A stretch of 64,000 nucleotides of DNA from Manis javanica (GCF_040802235.1 NC_133163.1:67312001-67376000), one strand, 5' to 3'. Counted from the stretch's first letter, positions 1-13,237 are shown. Translations and numbers: made by a program. The notes: generated by a model not told the origin, from the letters alone.

Positions 1-1139
1 TAGCATCACATGTCAATCAAGGTGTAAACATTTTCACTAAGATAAGAACCATCTGCAGATTTTACATTGGAAGTAATGAGAAGTATACAGGAAAGAAAGA
101 ACAATGGCACTATCAGGAGTCAGGTAAAAGTACGCAAAATTATTGAATACATGTCTTCAAATAAGACATTCTTGGCTTCACTTGTTAAATTGATTTGAAT
201 TGAAACAGAGGAATAGTGATAAAAAGCATGATAAAAAGGCAGCAAGACAAAATACAAAAAGTTCCAAGTCTGAGTTCCAGCCCTGCCATTAACTAGGGAC
301 CATTTAATCTTTTTTGGAGGTAAGAGATGGGTGTCTTGGTTCCTTCATTTATTAAGTAAGAATATTTCATAAAATGTGTTCTGCAGAATGCTAGTTCTCA
401 GAGCTGTTATACGAAGTATTCCCTAAAAGTGTTCCTAAATCAAGAGTTTGAGAAATACTGGTCAAATAAATTTTTTAAATACATGATAACTGGGCCACCT
501 TGTATATTACACTGCATTGTGAATCTTCAGTAAATTTTATTTCTAACCTTTTATGACCAAGGAAGAAACCTCACTGATCTGTGGAATTACTAAGAACTCC
601 ATCCCAAGGTCTATGTAAGTTTCACAGGAGGTTCATGAAGGACTCAGGAAAATGGGGACCAGGGAACAGAGGATTTTTTTAAGGGCTATGTTTGATTTAT
701 GACTTTCTACTCTATATATATCTAATCTTCAATAATTACTCTCTATTTGGCTATTTATTCTATGTGCTGTCATTGTAAGCTACCTCAAATTCTGTAGAAT
801 AAGTAAAGTCATAAAATCTGAGATATTTATTAAAAAAATAAGTAATGCATCTGTTCTTTCCTTTTAAACATTTTACTCTTCTTTTCAAGTCACTTCCCTC
901 TTCATTTGTCCTACTGTATATTCCTGTAAGGAACAAATCTATAAAAATCTCCTGGGCTTTTCTATTCACAAATTATGTAACATATTCTCTGCTTCTTGCT
1001 ATTGCAGGTCACTTTAAACCTAAAGCCAAAAATTCACGTAACAAATATCAATCTTTGGCTTTCACAAAGACTCAAAACAAAAATCTGTTTTTTAAAAAAT
1101 CTGATTCAAAATAGATGAACACTAAACTTCATTTGAATT

Positions 1140-1870
1140 TTTCACTTTTATTAAAAGTATAACTGACACACAATAAACAGAATTTGTTTTAACTTAATGG
1201 ATATACCATAAAACTATGACCACAATTTCAGATGGTGAACCTATCACTCATTACTTATTAAAGTTTCCTTGTAATGCCTCCCTCTCAGCTTTCCAACATT
1301 CCTCTTCCTGTTCCTATGCAAGTGCTGACTTGCTTTCTGTCACTACATATTAGCTTGCATTTTTATGAATTTTACGTCAGTGCAGTCATAGATTATGTAC
1401 TTTTTAAAAAGAAGTGTGGTTTCTTTCACTCAGTGTAATGATTCATCCATATTGTTGTGTATCAAGAGTACTTTCCTTTTTATTCCCATATTATCAAGTC
1501 CTGACTCCCTCCAGTGCAGTCACTGTTCATCAACGCAGTAAGATGTTACAGAATCCTTAACTGTATTCTCCATGCTGTACTACTGTCCTGTGACAAACCT
1601 ATATTGTGATTGCAAATTATTATGCCCCTTAATCCTCTTCCCCCACTCCTTCCACCCTCCCCAACATCTGCCCTTTGGTAACCACTAGTGCCTTCTCAGT
1701 GTCTATGTCTACTGCTATTTTGTTTCTTTAGTTTTGTTTTATTTTTATACTCCACAAGTAAATGAAATCATTAATATTTGTCTTATTTGGTATCTGGCTT
1801 ATTTCAGGGAGCATAACCCTCTAGATCCATCCATGTTGCAAATGGGAGGATTTCTTTTCTTTTTATGGCT
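1140..1870 (-). mobile_element. L1 3'-end fragment(s), antisense
   Basis: The reverse complement of about 1490-1870 reads as an L1 3' region (aacatggatggatctagagg, aaataagccagatacc, then the 3' UTR). 1140-1490 looks like a second, older piece of the same type. It lies in SCFD1 intron 14. Confidence 0.65.
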
Positions 1871-2316
1871 AATAGAAGATTGTTTCTATTTTAAAATTAA
1901 GTGACCTTAAAAAGACTAAATGAAGATGGAGATTTAATTACTGTTTAAATTGTGGGTAAAAATTAAAACTGAAAGATTGAAAAATCTCAAAAAAAACTTA
2001 AGTTGCTTTGCATATGTCTATACATTTTTTTTATTTCACTTTAAAGAAACTGAAATTGGAAATTATAGATGATCCCTAGTAGGTGTGCTTTATGCAAGAA
2101 AGAAAAGATTTCAGTCAGAGGACCTTTGTACTCAAAGGAAAGGTCTTGGCCATATACTGAAATTGACAGACTGTTGTACATTTCAGATCTTTAAAAGGCA
2201 GTGCTTAAAATGTATTTAAAGCACAGATCCTTTTCTGTCATTTTTATATTACTGACTTATCTGTTTAACATATCTCTTGCCCATTATACATACTAAGTGA
2301 ATGCTCATATGACCTT

Positions 2317-2540
2317 AGTGTCTTTCTTTAAGGCAAGGGGAAAATATATTCTGGAGCAGAAAGTCTCCAGGGGACAAGCTATTAATGTCTTCTGCCTCTT
2401 CTCAGCCCAAATAAAAATAGTTACTATCAGAATCTGAAGAAGTTTTCTTTACTCCCAGTATGAGCAATGATAGCTCTTGAATGAGTAGAATACCCTTCAT
2501 CTTCTCATTGACTATGGATTTCTGAAGACTACTTCCACAT
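2317..2540 (+). repeat. Inverted repeat, left arm
   Basis: 224 bp that recur in inverted orientation at 3167-3390. A hand comparison gives about 29 differences (roughly 87% identity). A ~626-bp loop containing an L1 fragment separates the arms. Confidence 0.85.
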
Positions 2541-2679
2541 CTCCAAAAAGTCCAAAATTACCTTTCTCCAGCTCTTTGCCCTCACTTCTCCACCATCTGC
2601 TTTTGTGAAGATGAAGCATTATCATTTAGGAAGCCCCAATTTAATAGATTCATAGAAGTTAAATTAAAAGAAATAAAGA

Positions 2680-3166
2680 TTTCTCAAAACTTAACAACCC
2701 AACTTCAAAATGGGCAAAAGAGAGTTGACTAAACAAAAATAGAGACTTGACTAAAAAACCCACAGAAAATACCTAAAATTAAAAAGACTGATTATGCCAA
2801 CCTTTGCCACAGATACAGAGGAACTAGAACTCTTATACACTGCTGGTAGAAATGTAAAATGGCACATCCACTTTGGAAAATAGTTTCTTGATTTCTTAAA
2901 ATGTTACACAAAAATATTATATGCTCCAGCCATTCTACTAATAGGTATTTACCCAAGATAAATGAAAACATACGTTCATTGTACACAAGTGTTGACAGCA
3001 GCTTCTCTGTAATAGCCAAAAACTGGAAACAACCCAAAAGTCCATCAACAGGTGAAGTGGATAAACAAATAATGTCATATCCATACAGTGGAATACTATT
3101 CAGCAATAAGAAAGTACTATTGATACATACAATACAGATGAATCATCACACTGAGTGAAAGAAGCA
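2680..3166 (+). mobile_element. L1 ORF2 3' fragment inside an inverted repeat
   Basis: The sense strand shows LYTAGRN-like, then ALFCNSQKLETTQKS-like and EYYSAIRK-like remnants, with the usual gccaaaaactggaaacaac and cagtggaatactattcagc strings. The match stops abruptly at 3166, where the inverted-repeat arm begins. Confidence 0.75.
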
Positions 3167-3390
3167 ATGTGGAAGTAGTTCCCAGAAATTCATAGTCAGT
3201 GAGAAGATGAAGGGTATTCTACTCACTCAAGAGCTATCATTGTTCATATTTGGAGTGAATAGAACTTCTTCAAATTCTGATAGTCACTAATTTTATGTGG
3301 GATGAGAACAGGCAGAAGACACTGATGGCTTGTCCCCTGGAGACTTCCTGCTCCAGAACCTATTTTCCCCTTGCCTTAAAGAAAATACTG
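3167..3390 (-). repeat. Inverted repeat, right arm
   Basis: Reverse-complement partner of 2317-2540. It starts atgtggaagtagt and ends within ccttgccttaaagaaaatac. See the left arm for identity. Confidence 0.85.
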
Positions 3391-5569
3391 AAGTGTTGTG
3401 TTGTGTGAAACCAATGTAAGACTGTATACCAATGATTTTTAAAAAAACCCTCTTTTTGTACTCATATAATTGACATAAATAGATTGAAATCATATACAAG
3501 TAATTCTTTGTATAAGCAGTGAAGCATTATTAGCTGCTAGCTGTCAGCATATCAACAATGTGGCCAGCAGCTATTGTGTTTTACCGAGGGAATAAAGGGC
3601 ATCAGTTAATCTGGTGTGTTAACTCATGGAGATCAACTAAGAGTTTCTATTTTATTTTGAAAACTTATCTTTCCCTAAGAAAGATACAGAAGTTGAGCCA
3701 AATTAAAAATAGCCCCCTAGAGGAGAGGGTGTGGTTAAAAGCTAACACTGCTAGCAAGTGCTAAGTCTTGTTCAGCATGTAGACCTAAGGCAGTATGTGT
3801 TTGCTTGATCAGATGATGTCTTTGGATTTAATTCAATACCTACCTCTTAACTTTCTCCACAGACAGCAGCAAAACAAAAATAAGGATTCAGCACCAATGA
3901 AGCCTCAACCCACAACAGTTTATTAACAGCTTGTTCTTTGCTGGCATTCGGATGTTAGAGCTCTTCCTCTCAGGTGGGAGCATTAGTGGAAAGAGGACAT
4001 AGACCAAATCTCTCTCACCTACTATAACTTACGCATAGGCATCATTTCCTTTTCTTAGGTATTTGATGCTAAAAAGTAGTTAATTCAATTTGACGATGCA
4101 GGTGGGATAACAATAATTAAAATAAATTAAAATTTGTCTACAAATTATTTAAATAACTCCAGAAGCCATTCTCCAACAACCAGCAAGTGGAAAAGGTCAT
4201 ATATTTAGAAATGAAAGAACTGCTAAAGAGGTTTTAAAAGTATGGATTACTGAAAACAAACGAGGATTCAACAATTTACTCTTTAACCTATTAGACCAAA
4301 GTTGACCACCCAATCCACTAAAATCCTTAGACTATCAATAATTTTAAATGATATTATTTGCCAAAGTTGTTGTGAAATGGTGTGCAGGTTTTAACTTTCC
4401 CCCAAAACACTGACTGTCAGATAACTGCTAGGATTTTCAAAGAAATTAATTTCTTATAGTATTATGCTATAGAAAATGATCTAAGGAAACCAAAGAAGCA
4501 GCTATGATCTAAACATCATAAGAAGAAATATGAAAAACTGCAAAAAAGACAAATATCAAGAGAAATGTTTTGAGATCTCTGAATAAAAAGTTTAATAATA
4601 AAAATTTATTGCTTAGATGAATAAATGTTTACAAAGAAGTAAAGCTCAGATGGTCAATAAGTTCTGGTGATAAGAGCAAGGTATCATGCAGAAAAATACT
4701 TTCTTAATTACAATTAAATAGCCAGAGGTAGATGGTATATATAACATAGTAATGGTACAAATAAATATGCCATTTAAAATTTAATATTATGAAGTTTAAT
4801 AATTATGGAAAACTATGAGAAGAAATTTTATAACTAAGAGTATTGAGAAATAACTTTGACAAGGGAAAAAACTTAAGAGATGGTTAACATTATAAGAGGA
4901 CTCTTCACAAAAATCATTCCCATTTTTCTGTACTAACAGAATTTCTTATATATCAGGATAACTCTTAAAATGTGTGATTTACTAAATACAACTATAATTT
5001 ATGTGTGAATATTTAAAATAAGAATGTTCCTTTATTAATGATATTTAAATACCTTCTGATATTAGTTGGGTTGCTTAGAGCGACCCAACAAAGAATGTGT
5101 GTCCTCTACATGACTATTTCCCTCTGCCAAAGTCTTTTAGAGTAGTTTCTTTAAATAAGATCCTGCTAAGGAAACGGTGTGTTCCTTAACAGCAAAACAA
5201 TTATTCCAAAAATGTGTAGCTTTTATATAAAACCACTTAACACCTTGAATGACAAATTAGTTTCTTAGCGTGAAAGGCCCTGACAGATAATTAGCAGCCT
5301 TGGAAGAAACAAATTCTTTTATAAAGGGAGGCAAATGACCAAGCCTGACAGCAGAATTGTTTGGGTCAGGCAAGGTGGCATACTAAATAAAGTATCTCAG
5401 ACAGATGACCTCCATTAGCACACACTGACTCTGAAAAACTCATATAATATCATTGGTGTAAAATTATAAATAAGCATCATAAAGAATTTCCTAAGTAAAT
5501 TATGCCTTTAAAAGCACCATTTTTTTACGTAGGCAGCTATAATAGCCACCTTCCAGGTCCACACTTCCA

Positions 5570-6135
5570 GAACTCACCCATTCCACACACTCCTCAGTCC
5601 ATTCTCCATTCAAAACGTAGATCATGTTATTAATCTCCAAATTAGACTTTCCATTATAATTAAATTCCTCTCTCACTTGACTCCATAGTCCATCACTTCT
5701 TCCCTCCTCACATCCCCATTAGTCTTCTTCTAGGTCCTCAAACACACCAACTCAGTTTCTTGTTTTAAGGCCTTTGCACCTATTAGTTCCTGGGCCTGGA
5801 ATGACTGGTCCTGAGATTTCCACTAACTGGCTCTTTCTTGTGATTTAGGTCTCAAACTCAAATATAACCTTATCAAAGGTGATTTCCTAGCCACTTACTC
5901 CTAACCTCTTAGAGTAGCCCTTTCAGCCATTGTCTTTTACCTCAGAGCATCCCATTTTTATTGTTTTCACATGACCTAAATGACTGAAGTTACTTTGTTT
6001 TGGGTAATTTTTTTATTGTCATTACAATATTAGCTCCAAGAACACAGAAAACTCGTCTGTCTTGTTTACTATGGAATTTCCAGGGCCTTGCACTATACAC
6101 ACAGAGCCACCCAATAAACATGATTAAGTAAATTA
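5570..6135 (+). repeat. L2 3'-end fragment
   Basis: It contains aaggcctttgcacctattag, then ttacaatattagctccaaga, tggaatttccagggccttgc and the terminal ccaataaacatgatt in L2 order. SCFD1 intron 14. Confidence 0.7.
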
Positions 6136-7778
6136 CTTTAACCAGAATTTCCTCAAACAATAAGCCATCATCTCTGACCTAGAGAATATTCACATAAATT
6201 TGTAGCAGGATCTTTGTAAAATTTATGAATAGGATGAAACTGCACTTTCCATAAGTATGATAGTTACTTTGGGTTACACAACTCAGTTTGGTAGTAAGAG
6301 CTGAGCTTGGCATTTTCCTGATTTTACAGCAGTGAGAACTGAGGTCAGAAAGTAGAATTAAGAATTAATAAACTTTTAATAATGAAAAAAAAACTCTTAA
6401 GTCAAAGTCGTTCACAAGACAGCTTAAATCTCAAACCACACAGAGGACTATGTAAGAATTGTTACAACCTCTTAGAATTTGCTTTAAACTGTGTGTTTAT
6501 TTGCATGTAGCACCTAGGACACTGCCTGGCACACAGCAAGTATCAAAAAAATGTCTACTGGATCTTAAGATCCTTATTATATAATTATAGTTTAACAGAT
6601 ACAAATTAGTACCTGTATTTTATTTTGGTGCAAAAATATTAAAAAGCTTTTTATATTAGATTCACAGTCTTCACAATGTAAGCAAAGTCTTTCTTTCCTA
6701 CTGAGGAAAATTCTCAAAATAGCTCTTTGTTGTATATTTCACCTGGTTATATATATTATCTCCACAGGAGACAATGACTTCAGGTAAACAGATGAAAGAG
6801 ATGCTACATATGGAGAGGAAAATACCATCTGCAGACTCACCTACAGACTGCACAAGTATGTTTCTATTCCTATAGGTACATGAAAATACCAAGTTATCAA
6901 AATCAAGATGTGAAACAAAGGATAAAATTGCATTTCAGTTTCATCGAAATTATGTAAGTTTAAATTCCATGCCGCATAATGTTCATTATTTATATTAGCT
7001 TCTTTCTAATGCCCTTTGAGTTTATAAATCATTAAAAAAGGAGAATGTCTAAGTTTCTCTTCCATAAATCCAAGGTGTTATCAATATCTTTGACATGCAG
7101 CAAGCATATTTAGCTTTTTAACACTGGTTTTACAAATGTATCATATCACATGGAAAGGCAGGGTAATAACTATATCCTAATGTATGCTCAATCTCTTACT
7201 GGAATTTAGCTCCACATCCTGAGAATAAATGACAGGAGAATACTGAAGATCTGATAAAGTCAAGCTGAAATAGGGTAATCATGAATAAAGTAATCATGAA
7301 TAAAGAACTGATAACATACAGAAGACACACTATATGTGTTTCAAAATCACAATACAACAGAAGACAGTAAGAAGCCTTATTACTAACAGACTCACCTCAA
7401 ACTAAAGAATTCAGAGCCAAGTTACATAATGAAATCATGTTATCAATGGAAATTTTAGTACTGTAGTAAAAGGGATGTCTAAATCTGTATTACTGATAGA
7501 CAGAAGTCTACTGTTAATAGTAATATGCATAGAGATAATAATGTTGCAGTACTGAGGCAACATAATAGAAACATCACAGATTCTACTGCTGAATATGTGG
7601 CGTTGGGCAAAACACTAATCTTTCTGGATTCTTAAGTTTCCACACTTGCAAAAAAAAGGAATGTAATAATACTACCTTTGACTATTACACCTCAATAAGA
7701 TAATGAATATGAAAGTGTCTCACATAGTCAAAATCCTGCAAAAAAAAAGTTACATTATTGGTAGGGAGTTAAATTTAC

Positions 7779-7860
7779 CTTTATATGTTCCAAAACAGCA
7801 GTGGCAACATTTGTATGGAGATCAATAAGTCTTTTTTTTTCAAGGAGTTCTGGTAAGGAA
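7779..7860 (-). CDS. SCFD1: SCFD1 exon 14 (residues 381-408), last SCFD1 exon in the window
   Basis: 82 nt, acceptor tttgcag and donor GTAAAT. It encodes S-LPELLEKKRLIDLHTNVA then TAVLEHIK. The PELLEKKRLIDLHTN motif is the classic SM-family domain 3a signature. The codons for EKKR form a run of nine A (7832-7840). It ends in phase 0. The expected continuation (ARKLDVYF...) was not found further left. Confidence 0.96.
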
Positions 7861-8548
7861 CTGCAAATATCAAAAAAATTAAAAAATTACCCATTAAACT
7901 TTCCAAGAAAATGACAGAGACATTAGTAAACCCACCTGGGTGTTTCTCTCTGAGGAAACAGAAGAGTAAAACAGTGACCAAGTGACAAGTTAGATTGTCT
8001 CTCAACTGAATTTAATTTCTAGGCTTCAACACAGTATTTACTACTTTAATACAAATCAAATGCTTTCTTAGTTTAAAATAATCTTCCTCCCAAATACCAT
8101 TATCCTCCCATTTCATTTCTGATTCTAAAGCTTGGAGATTTAGGATAAAATTATATGAATGGAGATATGATTTTATCTATATTTGTACAACATGCTTCCT
8201 CTGTCCTTGACTGGCATTTAAAGTACCAAACTGCTTAACCTTTAGTTAATGAAATAGCAGCAATGATAAAAAGTTAATAACAACTCACATTACTTTATCA
8301 CCAACACCATGTTCTTGGTAAATTATCCCCATTATACAATTCTAACTAGTGAAAGAAGCAAATGATCTCCTATATAAAAGAGGGAACTGAAATCAGCATG
8401 CATATGTTAAAAATACAATTTAATTCTTTAAACTTACAGGCATAAACTCTTACCTACTATTTCTTATTAAAATATTAACTGAATCTTAAATTTCCAAAAT
8501 AAATCTTACCAACAGAAAGACTTCAAGGAAGACACAGGGCTTACTCAC

Positions 8549-8622
8549 CTAACAGCTGATGTTAGCTTAGCAGTATTGTCAGAAAGCATACTTATAGCTC
8601 CTTCATCTTCCCCTTCTAGTCC
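8549..8622 (-). CDS. SCFD1: SCFD1 exon 13 (residues 357-380)
   Basis: 74 nt, acceptor cttcccag and donor GTGAGT. It encodes GLEGEDEGAISMLSDNTAKL then TSAV. The acidic EGEDEG loop is specific to the SLY1 branch as I remember it. It ends with two bases of codon 381. Confidence 0.95.
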
Positions 8623-9234
8623 CTGGGAAGGAAAAAATGGTCTGGCAACTACTAAGATATCCCAGGTCCAGGCATAAACATCAATGTAGTCCTAAAATCA
8701 CTGATAAATAGTAAGATTTACATCACCCAAAATAACAATTCTTCTCCTCTAAGGAGCAAGCATTTTTTTTTTTAGTTATAGGAAAGTTTTAGTAACCACC
8801 AATCTAATAAATGGTTAGATGAGTAAAAGAAGGATCAACTGGCATTTTCAGATAAAGAAATAAGCCCAAAGACTTGCCAAAGGTCATATAGTAATAAATA
8901 GTAAAATGGAAATCCCCAGTTAGATCAAAGTATAGTAGAACAAAGGTAAAAACATATATAGTAGAATGTACTAGAACATATATCTATATTTGGAACATAT
9001 ATCTCTAAAATGAAGCCACATTTATATTTTTCAAATCACAAATTCATATTGTTTCTAAAGCAATTTGTTCTTTTCAGATTTCTTTTTGAAAAAGATCTTT
9101 CACATAAGCCGAGAAGATTTTTGTTATTAAAGCAATGAATGACCTTGAATTTTTGAGAGAAAAAAAATTAACCTTTCTCCCTCCAGATGTCCTTCTGCTT
9201 CCTTACAATTCTAAGAAAGCAAACAGAATCTTAC

Positions 9235-9325
9235 CATAATGCTTTTAAGTCGTTTAACCTCATCTTCCTGTGCTCTGTATGATTCTAGTTCTTGCTGAAC
9301 TGATTCTGCAACTTCTGGGAATGGA
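9235..9325 (-). CDS. SCFD1: SCFD1 exon 12 (residues 326-356)
   Basis: 91 nt, acceptor tttcag and donor GTAAGA. It encodes PFPEVAESVQQELESYRAQE then DEVKRLKSIM, a long charged helix of domain 3a. The helical hairpin of this domain is where SM proteins engage SNARE helices (family knowledge). It ends in phase 0. Confidence 0.96.
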
Positions 9326-9914
9326 CTGAAACAGTATTGCAAAAGAGGAACTATGAGTATGACATTAAAATACTGATTTTTGTGTGAATTTTGAAATATA
9401 TACAATGAGGATTTATTATTTTAAATGTATTTATTTGATTTGAGTATATTTTATGTAATATAGGCAGAAAACATTTGGCATAAATATACAACTATAATCC
9501 TTGCGATATCTACTTATAAACACTATTTCTTTAAAATGTATATCGTAATACTTATACATCTAAACATATTTAAATTTTATTTCAATTCTTTTCATTAACC
9601 ATTACACCTATACAATTGTTGGGAAAAAAGTAAAACATTTCAGTGACTGAAAAACAAAGGAAGAGAGGTGAAGAGTATAACAAACATCAGTTAAATATTA
9701 CCACCCAAATTAATACATAGTGTCAAAGGGTCATTGCAACCATAATGAAGACTTTAAAAATGTTACATTTTAGTAAGTGTGAAAAAAAATCTTTAAATTC
9801 TGTAAGCTTAATATTGTAGACTACTACTGGTAAAAATAGAACATAGGCCACAGTTTGTTGGTCTAATGCCTGGTATCTTCTAGGAGAGCACTGTTTAGCA
9901 GAAATTTCCATAGA

Positions 9915-9941
9915 CTTCAGACTTCAGACTGAAGTCTGAAG
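9915..9941. repeat. Short perfect palindrome (11-bp arms, 5-base loop)
   Basis: cttcagacttc, loop agact, gaagtctgaag. SCFD1 intron 11. Confidence 0.9.
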
Positions 9942-10424
9942 ACAGACAACTGATCTGCCATCACTGAACAGTTCTGGTAGAAAGTGTCATGCAGCACCAA
10001 CTTCAATAATTCTACATAAATACATGTTGACCATGACATGGTTCCTAACATGAGTAGTTTTCATCTGCAGCCTTGGGAGAGGTCAGAAGCTTTTCCTCCT
10101 TTAAGCAAGAAAGGGTCATGTATCATCAGTAATGACACAAAAACCTTTCCCCCTTTCTCAGCCCTAACACTTGGTAACACTTCACTAATGATCAGCACAT
10201 TTCATCCAATGTAGAGTGACAGGAATGACAGAAATTCCTGAAAGAATTTTGAGGAACACAGTCCAGTTTTACATGACAACTGCAAGTATCAACCCCAGCT
10301 CAGCTCCAGCAGACTGTATGTTGGCAAAAAGTTGCACCTACGCATGTAAAATGTGGTTGAGCTTGATGATCCTTAAAAATCTCTAGTATCTTCAGGTCTG
10401 AGATAACAGACAATAGTAACTGCT

Positions 10425-10740
10425 TCTATTTATTGAGCGCTTACTGCAATGTCAAACACTATGTTAAGAATTTGTCTCTATTCTCTCTTTTAATCCTGAT
10501 CACAGTCTTGATGAGGTGCACACTGTTAATTAGGACCAGGGACTATGTCATCTGCCAGAATTGGGTTTTACCTCTGGTTTTGCCAATGAAAGCTGGATGG
10601 TTTGGGCAAATTACTTCTTTTAATGTCTCACTTAATCTTCCTGACAACCTTCTGAAACAGGGCGATAGGTAGAATTATCAAACCCACATTTTACTGATGA
10701 GGAAACTGAAGGTCAGAGAGATTGAAGTCACTTGTTTAAC
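10425..10740 (-). repeat. MIR fragments
   Basis: tattgagcgcttactgcaat, tcttttaatcctgatcacag and ttactgatgaggaaactgaa are MIR core and 3' strings. An unrelated insert may separate two halves. SCFD1 intron 11. Confidence 0.7.
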
Positions 10741-12049
10741 TCTATGCTGTCTCCCAGTGTCTTTGTGTCCACATTACTATTATAGTACAATATTCAGAGT
10801 GAAGACTATTCAGTGCTATTTTTATTTACAAACAAAAAATTACAGTTCTTATTATTCAATTGATCCCATTTGATTGTTCCTAAACATATGGTCTAAAGAA
10901 AATATTCAAAATCTCCATATTTGAATAGAGATTTTTTTCTTAAACATTTTTCTGTTAGGGAATGTGAACTTTAAAATCAACTTCAAAATATACTGCATCC
11001 TCTATAAATAATGTAAATATAATTTCTTGTACTTCACCATTCTGGAAGGAAATGTAGCCTATGAAATTCCAAACAGAAGAAAATTACTTAAAATAAAGTA
11101 AATTACAATAGTACCCAAAAGCACCAGTCAGAAAGAGGAAGATAGCGACTTTTCTGTGCAGAGAAAATAAATTTCTTTGTTATAGCAGTGCAATTTTTCA
11201 GTGTTAAAAAAAATTATAAATACAACATATAAAAAATCCCAGCATGCTGAAGCAAGTCTATATCCTACTTCTCCTGAAACACAGATTAGGCCAAAAGGAA
11301 CAGCCATATCAAGGACATAGACTTATATAGGTAGACACATAGAGTAACACTTGAAGTATTCAAAATAATAATAAATAACCAGGTATTTCCATAATTACTG
11401 AAAACCATTTTTTTCTCTCAGAGGAACGATTTTATTTAGAATGATTTCTCTAGCAATATAACTACTAGATAACTTTTATAACAATTACTTCACTCATGAA
11501 ATTCCCTACACTTTAAGGGGGCACAGTGGCACAATCTGTTATCTGCCTACAAAAAAAATCACATGGCAAATTATTACAATTTCTTCACCTCTCATTTCTG
11601 ATGTACTTTGAATAAATCTGGTTTTCAAGCTTATATATTCTCTCCGCAGATATCTATAAATGGGATTTGTATGAAAGCAAACAAGGAACAAAAAGGAAAA
11701 ATCACACGTCAATGTTTCCTTATCACAAAAACCCATTTTATCAGAAATGGTCTTGTAGAGAGGGTCAGTGGTGATAGCAACAAAATTTGGAAAGATTATC
11801 GTAAAATCTATAAAACCATATGGTACAAGCTTACTGAAGAGGGACATGGCCTCTACAAAAGAGCTAACAAAAAACAACCTAGGGATAAGGAAGAAATCAA
11901 GCAATAAAGATACATATCTATAGATTATTTAATAATAGCTCCTACTCATCGTATAGATGAACCCTCATGACCTTTATTTTTTTTCAATCAAATTCCTCAA
12001 GTCAGATAACATCTCCATTTCTTTACTTACTGATTTTTTTCTTACTTAC

Positions 12050-12189
12050 CTTCCTTTATGTTTCTGCCAAAACTTATCAATTGGAGTTAAATCATAAGAC
12101 TTCTTGTTTTTTCTCTTTGGTCTAGCACCAGCTGGAGAATTTTCCACTCCTGAAGACTCTTCCAAATTAACTCTGTTTAAGTGGAAATC
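12050..12189 (-). CDS. SCFD1: SCFD1 exon 11 (residues 280-325)
   Basis: 140 nt, acceptor ttcctag and donor GTAAGT. It encodes DFHLNRVNLEESSGVENSPA, a basic stretch ARPKRKNKK, then SYDLTPIDKFWQKHKG. The low-complexity serine and lysine part is a linker, while L-x-P-x-D-x-F-W is the conserved family motif. The basic KRKNKK could be read as a nuclear signal, but SLY1 is cytosolic. Confidence 0.96.
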
Positions 12190-12360
12190 CTAGGAAAACA
12201 TAATTCTGTTTTAAATAATAGTTTTCTGAATTTACGAACCATAACGTTTCCTACCACAAGGAAAATAACGCAGGTTCTCGCTGCCTTTTCTAGTACTTCC
12301 AACAATAAACAGATCTGAAATTTAAAAGACCTTCCAATGTTTTGTTACACACAAATAAAC

Positions 12361-12640
12361 TTTTAATTTTTTATGTATTTTAATTAAAGCAGATACATAT
12401 GATTAAAATTTCAAAAAATATCTAAAAACCATGTTCTTGTTCTAGAAAAATATTTTTGCATATGTCAGTATATGCACATTCTTTTATTTTAAAGAGTGGG
12501 ATTATGTTAAATGTATTTTGTACCTTACTTTCCTCATTTAATATATTTTAGAACTCTTTCTCTATCTGTATATGTACAACTACCTTATTTTCAACACGGC
12601 TACATAATGGTTCAATATTTGGCTGTATCTATTTGTTAGA
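12361..12640 (-). mobile_element. Degraded L1M fragment, antisense
   Basis: cttactttcctcatttaata, gaactctttctctatctg and acggctacataatggttca follow L1M antisense order. SCFD1 intron 10. Confidence 0.45.
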
Positions 12641-13055
12641 CCAGGCTTCCTGATGCTTAGTTGTAACAAACATAATCTTAAATATAATTTTTGAACTCTT
12701 ACAGAATCTTGACATTCTGCCTAGTTACTAGGTTGACTGCATTTAAAAAAATTATTATAGAAATTGCAATAATAACAGCACTCCCTTTCACACTAAGAGT
12801 TAGTTAGACCAGTAGTTGCTAAACTTTTCTGCCTAGAAGTAATTTTACTCATGTAAGGACTTTTTTTTTTGCCCTTTCGCAAAAAACAAAAAACAAAAAA
12901 CAAAAAAAAACCCCCAAAAAACAGGTCTAATGCTATTTTACGATCCAATCTACTCTACTCTGAAGAACAGTGAGCTAGAGATAAAACGTGGCTATCCATA
13001 AGGAAGCAAAATTATGAGAAAGAAAGTACATGGAGAAAATACCTAGCATGACTGT

Positions 13056-13237
13056 GATAGAATCATCTTAGGTCTAAGATTCAAGTTTTAAATTAATGAT
13101 TAAATTTCTGGGGCTCCGAAATCAAATGTACTGAATACACTTTAATCTCCTCTTAATAAAACAAGGTCATCAATATTGACTCTAGTTTCTTAGATCATAC
13201 CCTGTAACTATGTCAAATAAATCTTTTACAGAAGATT
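13056..13237. repeat. Direct duplication in SCFD1 intron 10, copy 1
   Basis: About 182 bp (gatagaatcatcttaggtct ... ccctgtaactatgtcaaa) is repeated in the same orientation at 14707-14888, offset 1651 bp. I count about 11 differences (roughly 94% identity). Not recognised as an interspersed repeat. Confidence 0.9.

Larger units (their letters stand above)
1..7778 (-). other. SCFD1: SCFD1 intron 14 (part)
   Basis: No exon found. Contents are the L1 pieces, inverted repeat and L2 listed separately; 3391-5569 and 6136-7778 show nothing I can name beyond a short L2/MIR-like string near 6510-6560. A decoy donor at 6838 has no open exon behind it. Confidence 0.7.
9326..12049 (-). other. SCFD1: SCFD1 intron 11
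   Basis: Contains the palindrome and MIR listed separately. 11539-11907 is open on both strands without a recognisable protein. The remainder is unannotated AT-rich DNA. Confidence 0.7.

Noticed and set aside
6830..6892. Possible small exon with donor GTGAGTC on the minus strand
   Set aside because: The frame behind the donor has a stop and no SCFD1-like sequence; judged a decoy.
1..7778. Search for SCFD1 exon 15 in the left end
   Set aside because: No sequence encoding the expected ARKLDVYF continuation was seen on the minus strand, so it is taken to lie outside the window.
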